This document shows positions 58,078 to 64,000 of a stretch of 64,000 nucleotides of DNA, piece after piece. The notes under the pieces are model-generated. The model made no database searches. It worked only from the letters and a program-made list of their open reading frames with translations, and was not told the DNA's origin. This stretch comes from Endomychus coccineus (Eukaryota > Arthropoda > Insecta > Coleoptera > Endomychidae), in NCBI GenBank assembly GCA_958510875.1, contig OY294070.1, positions 119,826,703 through 119,890,702 of the forward strand, written 5' to 3'. The position numbers and the translations under genes are program-made. How positions within the stretch are numbered: position 1 is the first letter of the stretch; each line of letters starts with the position of its first letter.

Positions 58078-58317
58078 ATGGAAGCGTGCGTGGAAGAAGT
58101 TGTTCTCAATACGCTTATAAACAAGCTCCCGATTGAACTTCAAATCAATACCAGGGGCAAAATTAGAAGAACGGTTGAGGAGATTCAGGGTATCAATTCA
58201 TTCGATAAAGCTTGCCGTCTACACGATATTTCATGCAATATAACACTTATAATTGTAGCCAGTTATATTTGGAATTCCTCTCTAACTCTTCAGTTGTGCT
58301 CGACTAACATTTATTAG
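58078..58317 (+). CDS. Small ORF with weak phospholipase A2-like motif
   Basis: 79 codons; TTAAATAA 30-37 bp upstream could serve as a TATA box. Residues about 38-52 read GINSFDKACRLHDISC. This resembles the catalytic D-x-x-C/A-x-x-H-D stretch of the small PLA2-like proteins of Polintons, adintoviruses and parvoviruses. The calcium-binding GPG loop that should precede it is absent, and the tail after HDIS differs, so the gene is probably a truncated or frameshifted remnant. It may equally be a chance match. Confidence 0.3.
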   Translation: MEACVEEVVLNTLINKLPIELQINTRGKIRRTVEEIQGINSFDKACRLHDISCNITLIIVASYIWNSSLTLQLCSTNIY

Positions 58318-58325
58318 TATATAGA
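58318..58325 (+). promoter_or_regulatory. TATA box of penton-like gene
   Basis: TATATAGA 29-36 bp before ATG 58,354, the spacing expected for a short-leader transcript. Confidence 0.45.
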
Positions 58326-58353
58326 TAGATTGTTGGTAAAGTTTTCATCAATC

Positions 58354-59096
58354 ATGTCTCAGACGTTCACTATCACGGGTAAGAGCTCCCGCTTATCTGT
58401 AGATTTTCACCCACCTATAGAACTAGATCCTCATTCATATTATTCTATAGCACTTGTTGGTTTGCATACGTACAATAGCATCCCGAACATTGAAGAAGGT
58501 TTTAATAAATTTTATTATGAAGATGTGAAGGGTGAGGAAAAAGTAGTCACTATACCTACGGGGTCCTACGAGTTGACAGACATCGAAGATTTCATACAAA
58601 GTACAGTTTGTGGGATAGGAGTGAAGCAAGAAGAGCGTGACCGGAAATTATCAATAAAATCTAACAACAACACTCTACACACAGAGCTGAAGAGTGATTT
58701 TAAAGTGAATTTTATTCCTAAAGATAGTATAGCGAACTGTTGGGATTCAGCAAAAAGAAATTGACATCTCGTGAACTACACGTATCTGATCGACCTATAA
58801 ACATAATCAAAGTTCAAACTATACGCGTAGAGTGTAACTTAACCGCGGGAGCATATTATAACAATAAGATAGCTCATACGATATATGAGTTCTCACCTCT
58901 TGTACCACGTGGGTTTTCCATTGATATAGAGCCGAAGAATCTTATTTATCTACCGGTCATCAGCAAGACGTCCTTCGATAACATCACACTGAATATTCTA
59001 GATCAGAATTGGAAACCGGTAAATTTTCGTGGAGAAGAAATTATTATACGATTGGAATTGAAAAAGATCGCTAGGGATTATGGCTCACAACAATAA
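58354..59096 (+). pseudogene. Penton-like minor capsid protein, single frameshift
   Basis: The start ATG 58,354 (MSQTFTITGKSS) is favoured over an in-frame upstream ATG (58,330) by the TATA spacing and a typical N-terminus. The first frame gives 136 residues with the pattern of Polinton/adintovirus penton (minor capsid) proteins: HSYYSIALVGLHTYNSIPNI and later IPTGSYELTDIEDFI. Sequence continuing the same domain (VSDRPINIIKVQTIRVECNL, then DNITLNILDQNWKPVNFRGE) is in the next frame down to the TAA at 59,094. The break is a one-base loss within about 58,725-58,742, so this copy makes no full protein unless slippage occurs. It is placed directly before the major capsid gene, as usual. Confidence 0.75.
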
Positions 59097-59097
59097 A
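59092..59097 (+). terminator. Poly(A) signal overlapping the penton-like stop codon
   Basis: AATAAA spans the stop TAA (59,094-59,096), a compact virus-like arrangement. Confidence 0.35.
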
Positions 59098-59176
59098 TAA
59101 TAATCCAATACTCACCACCACTCATTATATGAAAGGAATTCAACTGAGAAGGTTGCAGTAGCCATCACTTGAGAAT

Positions 59177-59392
59177 ATGGGTTTGGATTTTAGCAATAAA
59201 AGACATCTCCATAGTGGTCATCAGTCATTATCTACAACGAGCTCGAGGGAGAAGGTTGCTTCTGCATCACTGTCATTGAAGAAGGAGAAGGTTGCTTCTG
59301 CATCACTATCATTGGAAAATATAAATTTTTTGAAGTCCCTTGGTTACAATGTCGGAAAAACTTCAAATATTCAACGAGCCAAACTTCATTGA
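59177..59392 (+). CDS. Small ORF before the capsid gene with 36-bp repeat
   Basis: 71 codons from ATG 59,177, overlapping the capsid gene start by 44 bp. It contains two copies of an EKVASASLSL decapeptide encoded by a 36-bp direct repeat (59,249-59,320), and ends with NINFLKSLGYNVGK, a phrase that recurs (as FLKSLG-x-x-V) in insect adintovirus-like minor proteins. Function unknown. It could also be the capsid gene's leader only. Confidence 0.35.
   Translation: MGLDFSNKRHLHSGHQSLSTTSSREKVASASLSLKKEKVASASLSLENINFLKSLGYNVGKTSNIQRAKLH
59320..59325 (+). promoter_or_regulatory. TATA box of major capsid gene
   Basis: TATAAA 24-29 bp before ATG 59,349. Confidence 0.45.
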
Positions 59393-60551
59393 AGACATCA
59401 TCCGGGAAGAAACTCATACCTACTATCCACACACAACATCTTTTGGCAACAGCGATGAAATTGAGATATTAATCAATCAACAAGATGTGTTGGTAGATTT
59501 GGCATCGTCTGCTTTATTCATCGAGGCAGAATTCCAGCCAGAAGCAAGTGGTGATGGTGAATGTAAACTAACGAATAATTTCGGAGCGTTTCTCTTCGAA
59601 TATATTAGTTATGAATTGAATGGAAAAGAGATAGACAAAGTACGTGATCCTGGTATTGTTAGCACCATCAGAGCTCATCTAACATATGCCAAACATGAAT
59701 CTATACCTCTAGCTATTTCTGGATGGTCATTTAAGGATGCATTGAGTTCAGTCTACAATAATAAAATCAATTTATGGATACCGTTGAATTTTCTACTAGG
59801 CCTATTCATTGACTATAACAAAGTCTTGAGTGGAAAACATAAGCTGCGCTTGATAAGGTCTCGAACCGATAACGATTGTTATACCAATAGCACAGGTACG
59901 AAGAGGGCTAAAATAAATGTGAAGACGATAGCATTAAAAGTGCGACATGTGTTTCCAAGTGATCAGGTTAAATTTCAAATGTTGGAGAATTTGAGTGCTG
60001 AGAAGCCTATTTTGATTCCATTTCGCAGCTGGAATCTGCATGAAAATCCGTTGATGAAGGAGAGCACTCGTGACATTTGGGCTGTTAAAACATCAATGAA
60101 TTTGGAACGACCCAGATATGTGATTTTAGCTTTCCAAACTGATCGAAAAAATAATCCTGTTAAGCACAGTGCATATTTCGATAATATAAACTTGCTAAAT
60201 GTAAAATTATACTTGAATTCAGAGTGTTATCCATATGAAGCAATGAAATTGAATTTCACCGACCAGCAATACGTGGAAGCATACCAGATGTACTATGATT
60301 TCCAGAAATCATTTTCAAATAAAATAATAAGCGAACCCATGTTAGATTATATAGCATTCAAGAATAGAGCAATTTTTGTGATTGACTGTTCAAAACAAAA
60401 CGATGCTATAAAGTCATCAACAGTTGACGTCAAACTAGAGATGGAAAGTTTCCTGAATTTCCCCAAAAACACCAGGGTTTATTGCATCATCATTAACGAT
60501 CGTATAATGGAGTATTCTCCAATTACAGGATCAGTTCGGAGTTTAGTGTGA
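59349..60551 (+). CDS. Double-jelly-roll major capsid protein
   Basis: An intact 400-residue protein from ATG 59,349 (MSEKLQIFNEP); the frame also runs open to TTG 59,340. It matches the DJR major capsid proteins of insect Polinton/adintovirus-like elements, the family often labelled F54H12.2-like. Cues: TTSFGNSDEIEILINQQDVL near the N-terminus, FEYISYELNGKEIDKVRDPG in the first jelly roll, IPLNFLLGLFIDYNKVL (about residue 140), ERPRYVILAFQTDRKNN, NVKLYLNSECYPYEAMKLNF, and a C-terminal FVIDCSKQNDAIKSSTVDVK. The expected role is to build the icosahedral shell with the penton-like protein. Length fits this family's shorter members. AATAAA follows at 60,602. Confidence 0.8.
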   Translation: MSEKLQIFNEPNFIEDIIREETHTYYPHTTSFGNSDEIEILINQQDVLVDLASSALFIEAEFQPEASGDGECKLTNNFGAFLFEYISYELNGKEIDKVRDPGIVSTIRAHLTYAKHESIPLAISGWSFKDALSSVYNNKINLWIPLNFLLGLFIDYNKVLSGKHKLRLIRSRTDNDCYTNSTGTKRAKINVKTIALKVRHVFPSDQVKFQMLENLSAEKPILIPFRSWNLHENPLMKESTRDIWAVKTSMNLERPRYVILAFQTDRKNNPVKHSAYFDNINLLNVKLYLNSECYPYEAMKLNFTDQQYVEAYQMYYDFQKSFSNKIISEPMLDYIAFKNRAIFVIDCSKQNDAIKSSTVDVKLEMESFLNFPKNTRVYCIIINDRIMEYSPITGSVRSLV

Positions 60552-60601
60552 AGAACCATGAATCATAATGTTATTATTTTAATTCTAAATGTATTTTTCT
60601 A

Positions 60602-60607
60602 AATAAA
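60602..60607 (+). terminator. Poly(A) signal after capsid gene
   Basis: AATAAA 51 bp beyond the stop, then TTATT repeats. The stretch 60,608-60,864 has no gene. Confidence 0.45.
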
Positions 60608-62381
60608 TGTTATTATTATTATTTTTCGTATTTTATTTCTCTCACTTTCCCGCAAGACATCACAATAATGAACGAGCCATTTGGTAAAGTACAGTCCCTT
60701 GGATCAACCCATCAGGATTGTAATCTAAATTTTAAATATCGCTTCAGGTCTAGAAACAAAAATTTATGCAACTATCTAATTAATAAATATAAAAGTGATT
60801 CAGATTATTATGTTATCTTTTCAATTATTATAATATGTAGTACCTAGTGGTTATAAGACAGTTTGCTGTAAATATTCTCTCTTATCTCGAGTGTTGAAGC
60901 CGATAAAGTTGTCACATTCAGAATAACGAATATTCATTGATATCAAATCGTTGAAGCTTCTTTCTTCATGTGTGTTATCAATCTCAAACTTGAAGAATCT
61001 CAAATGAGTCTCTACAGGTAATAATAGTCAAACATATTCATTTAGCCCCGACCAACACACAGGCCCTCGTACGCTCCCAAATGATAACAATGTTGCATAC
61101 AAAATAGCTTTAGGTTAGTTACATGGGAAATATCGATATTCTCAAATAAAAAATGTGTTTATCATTATAATCTTTTACGCGAACGTATGGAGTTTGTAAA
61201 AGTTGTGCTCGTGAAGGAAAATGTACAGATTGCTAATGGAGATATTTATATAATTATTATTGGTATTTTATTCCTCATCAGCCCATCATAGTTCGTGAAC
61301 GATGATGCCAGGCTGTTGAATCACGTGCTAAACAAGTGTCTGAATGTTGATAATGATCGCTTATGAAGATACTATAGCTCTACTCAATATTCAGACTTTT
61401 ATGAAGCATGTGTTTGAATGTCATATAGATTAGCGCTTATGAAGATATTCATATGATTATTATCATTATCCACATCTATTCCTCATCATAGTTCTACCTC
61501 TTGGGGTGGTTGGGGAAATGAGTTCGATCTCTATAAAACTCCCTCGCATATATGTTTCCCATTGAAATTGATTGAATTTTATAAAAAGCTAACTATCCTA
61601 TGAAGAAATGTGTGTCGATGAAAAATGTTTTATTAGTATATTTTTGCATACTGAAAAAAATTATATTAGCACATTTAATCATTTAAGATGATTAAAAAAT
61701 GTATTTTGTTATATAGCAATCGAGCTGTACAGACAGTTCGAATAATCATCGTGATGCGTAACACCGCTTCGTCTAGATTCTGTATAGGGCTACACCCAGC
61801 AGCAGCTAGATTTCGGATCATATTATGCGATTTACAATCAATATGATTCGAATATATACATACTATATGTGTGATTTAAAATAAAGTATTCTCATCGCGT
61901 TTGAAGGTGATCGGCGTATCTTTCTTATCTCTCTCGAGCGAGCTGTAGCTCTACCGCAAAATATGATAGTGAATATTGTTCAACCTTATTTGAATTATAT
62001 AGGATAATTTATGTAACATACATGAATGAATATTATAGCGAATTATGTTTACTTCGGAACTAATTTTGGAAAAACATTTTATATATTCATATTACTTTCG
62101 GATAACTTATGAAACTACTTTAACATTGAAGGATCGCGCGCATCATTACGATAATTCCAAGTTGAATACATTGCTGTTGGACATGGTTTAGCACGACCTT
62201 ATCGCACAAGTAAGCTAATGATACATACTTATAATATTATAACGAATTTTGTACTCGCTAGTTCTAATCAAGCAAAAAGTCCTTAGATAATTTAATAGTT
62301 ATTTCTGCAAACGCTTCATAATATCGCTATTATGAGAAGCAGCATTTTTGTAAACTATCGCATGTTAGATGTTATGACCCC

Positions 62382-62876
62382 TTATTGAAGACTTGTGGGG
62401 GCAGACAATGCGCCGCGTACGATATCATTATAACTCAGACAAAACCCTGCGCCTAACGGCATGTACAAACAACCCCACATTTCATTGAAGGCTCCTGCAA
62501 GGTAGATACCTCGCTGAAGACCTGCGTGATAGACATCATTATACCTGCACACTCTGTATAACCTCACATACACACCTGTCTCGTTGGAGATCGCGCCAGC
62601 TTCATTCAAATTCACATGACTCACGTCATACATAAACAATCTGTATAACCTCACATTCCATACCCCATTGAAGTCTCCCAACTCCATTTTGTATACTAAA
62701 AATAATTTCCATATATGTTTAAGATGATTGAAATCGCATTTTGTAATATAGCAATCAAGTAAGGTACAGACAGCTTGAATAAACGTTTTTGAAAGTAATT
62801 TCCTTATAAACATCGCGTTTGAGAGAGATGCAGAAGATATCATTTCTATACTATATATAACATTCCATCTATGCAT
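62382..62876 (-). CDS. 164-residue open frame in right inverted repeat
   Basis: Protein identical to that at 51,825-52,319. Both copies run from the element's outer end towards its interior. No family recognised; see the left copy for doubts about coding. Confidence 0.35.
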   Translation of the reverse strand: MHRWNVIYSIEMISSASLSNAMFIRKLLSKTFIQAVCTLLDCYITKCDFNHLKHIWKLFLVYKMELGDFNGVWNVRLYRLFMYDVSHVNLNEAGAISNETGVYVRLYRVCRYNDVYHAGLQRGIYLAGAFNEMWGCLYMPLGAGFCLSYNDIVRGALSAPTSLQ

Positions 62877-63157
62877 TCAAGGAACAACAGCCCTCCCATG
62901 ATACCTCCGATGAATGCCCGGTCTCTTTCAAAAATCACGTGACTGACGACATGTACAAACAACACTATTTCAAAACCCCTATGGGCTAGCGCTATGAAGT
63001 CTCACATTCCATACCTCGCTTCGTGACATACCTGCATGACTAACGTCATGTAAAACAATTACCTGCATCATATAGACTGCAATATACTCACACTTATCAC
63101 TCAGACCGGATACACCGCGGTTATATCTACAATATTAAAATCGCTTATTCTCAAGTC

Positions 63158-63224
63158 CTCCATAGCTGAGTGGTTAAGGAGCCGGCTTTGGATTTCATTT
63201 CTCGGGTTCGATTCCCGTGTGTAG
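63158..63224 (+). repeat. tRNA-like sequence in right inverted repeat
   Basis: An A-box-like TAGCTGAGTGGTTAAGG and a B-box GGTTCGATTCC lie at tRNA spacing. Acceptor-like strands (CTCCATA with TGTGTAG) pair at six of seven positions, a Ser-type D-stem GCT/AGC and a four-pair T-stem can form, and T residues/A-rich DNA follow. The anticodon stem does not pair, so this is not an ordinary tRNA. It may be a Pol III promoter or tRNA mimic. Confidence 0.5.
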
Positions 63225-63505
63225 AAAAAAATATTTTGATGCTGCTTTACATTGAAGTTATCCCTAACCTCACATATTGCTTGCTGTCCACCTTGAACGA
63301 TCAAGCCCTAGCCGTCTACCCGGTAACACCTAGAGGTTAGAGGCGAGACCACACCCTAACCGTCTACCCAGGCCGGTAATACAGGGTCAGTACTTACCGA
63401 TACCTGTCTGGGCATACCGCGCAGGCACGAGTGTATCACTGGTTGCCTACATCTGATAAGGCTCTCTGTCTGGCCGCCCCAAGTGACCCGATACCTACTG
63501 AAATC

Positions 63506-64000
63506 TTTAGACATTTCACATAAGATATGGAATAGTAGTGTCAGGCGGAGCTTGGAATATGAATATCCATTCGATTGAAGTTATGCGAGGCGTTTTCTCA
63601 AATTTATATTTCCCAAAAACAGTAGATATTCTTATGACAATGTATAAACTGAAACCAAAATTTCTCCAAGTTGTATTTTGAATTCTCTAGTATTAAATTG
63701 TATGGAAGCAAACACAAAGCACTAGTCCTTTCCTACAAGTGTATTCATGTAACACCTTCGATGGTTAAGGTTACATAATATAAAGAGATGTGAAGGGGAC
63801 AAACTGAAAATACATCATAAGATTTGAAAGGAGCTTCTTGCACAAGTAAGATTATTTAGGGAGTGCACAAAATAAAAATTGGTGCATATTGAGTTCATTC
63901 TTCTAAAGTATAATTTTGCTGGGGTCATAACCTCGAGGATGACCCATACTCAGAGCCTTGAAAGGCTGTAACTTGGTTAATCATTGTCTTAGGTTGCAAA
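63506..64000. other. Flank after the Polinton-like element; no gene recognised
   Basis: AT-rich DNA; no frames, repeats or motifs that I can name. It does not continue the LINE seen before 51,130. Confidence 0.4.

Larger units (their letters stand above)
60865..63499. repeat. Right terminal inverted repeat of Polinton-like element
   Basis: Complement of the left repeat, 2,635 bp, without the 270-bp insertion seen on the left. A short stretch near 61,055-61,075 differs from the left copy. It contains one palindrome of the array type, the tRNA-like sequence and the second copy of the 164-residue frame. Confidence 0.9.
51196..63505 (+). mobile_element. Polinton/Maverick-type element, capsid genes only, TSD GAAATC
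   Basis: The 12,298-bp element (51,202-63,499) begins AGTAGGTATCGGG and ends CCCGATACCTACT. It is flanked by the perfect 6-bp direct repeat GAAATC (51,196-51,201 and 63,500-63,505). AG...CT ends and a 6-bp duplication are the known hallmarks of Maverick integrase. Long inverted repeats (left 51,202-54,104, right 60,865-63,499) enclose two tandem-repeat arrays and a plus-strand block of virion-type genes: packaging ATPase, unknown conserved protein, fibre-like protein, small ORFs, penton-like and major capsid proteins. Protein-primed DNA polymerase, retrovirus-type integrase and adenain-type protease, expected in a 15-20 kb autonomous element, are not seen in any frame. It resembles insect adintovirus-like elements, but is reduced. 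Confidence 0.85.

Overview
The window looks like a repeat-rich, AT-rich piece of an animal nuclear genome, most probably an insect. I cannot name the species from sequence alone. Nearly everything recognisable is transposable-element DNA: non-LTR retrotransposons (LINEs), Penelope-like elements (PLEs) with hammerhead-like ribozyme motifs, several hAT-type DNA transposons, a mariner, a MULE transposase remnant, a Helentron-type endonuclease remnant and a foldback element. No complete host gene is visible. One short exon-like stretch near 16,436 could be the signal-peptide exon of a host gene.

Layout. 1-2,300: LINE and MULE remnants. 4,168-6,905: a tRNA-like repeat, a 124-bp tandem duplication and a broken mariner. 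7,870-9,616: a hAT element with an 8-bp target duplication, carrying a small nested PLE fragment. 11,079-15,127: LINE material, including an endonuclease-RT element. 17,238-19,566: a hAT-like element with TIRs; a deletion derivative lies at 26,537-27,720. 21,001-24,886: a PLE with direct and inverted terminal repeats. 25,000-41,000: decayed LINE, PLE and Helentron pieces. 40,884-42,532: another hAT with a perfect 8-bp duplication. 43,997-44,979: a 983-bp foldback element. 45,927-47,029: a 1.1-kb PLE palindrome. 48,096-49,984: a sister copy of the first hAT.

The most notable object is at 51,202-63,499. It is a 12.3-kb Polinton/Maverick-type (adintovirus-like) integrated element bounded by a 6-bp target duplication (GAAATC), with AG...CT termini and very long inverted repeats (about 2.9 and 2.6 kb). 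Its single-copy core encodes, all on the plus strand, an A32/FtsK-HerA-type packaging ATPase, a protein with an unnamed conserved domain, a fibre-like coiled-coil protein, a small ORF with a weak phospholipase-like motif, a penton-like minor capsid protein (frameshifted), a small ORF, and a double-jelly-roll-type major capsid protein. I see no protein-primed DNA polymerase, no integrase and no protease. It therefore looks like a capsid-gene-only derivative that must have been replicated and integrated with help from elsewhere.

The element also carries two striking arrays between its left inverted repeat and the genes. One is a 68-bp array with TGACGTCA and a palindrome in each unit. The other is an array of 29 CACGTG E-boxes. 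Most of its genes have a TATA-like box close upstream, and a tRNA-like sequence sits in each inverted repeat. The repeats are nearly identical to each other, so the insertion (or a conversion event) is recent even though the penton gene is broken.
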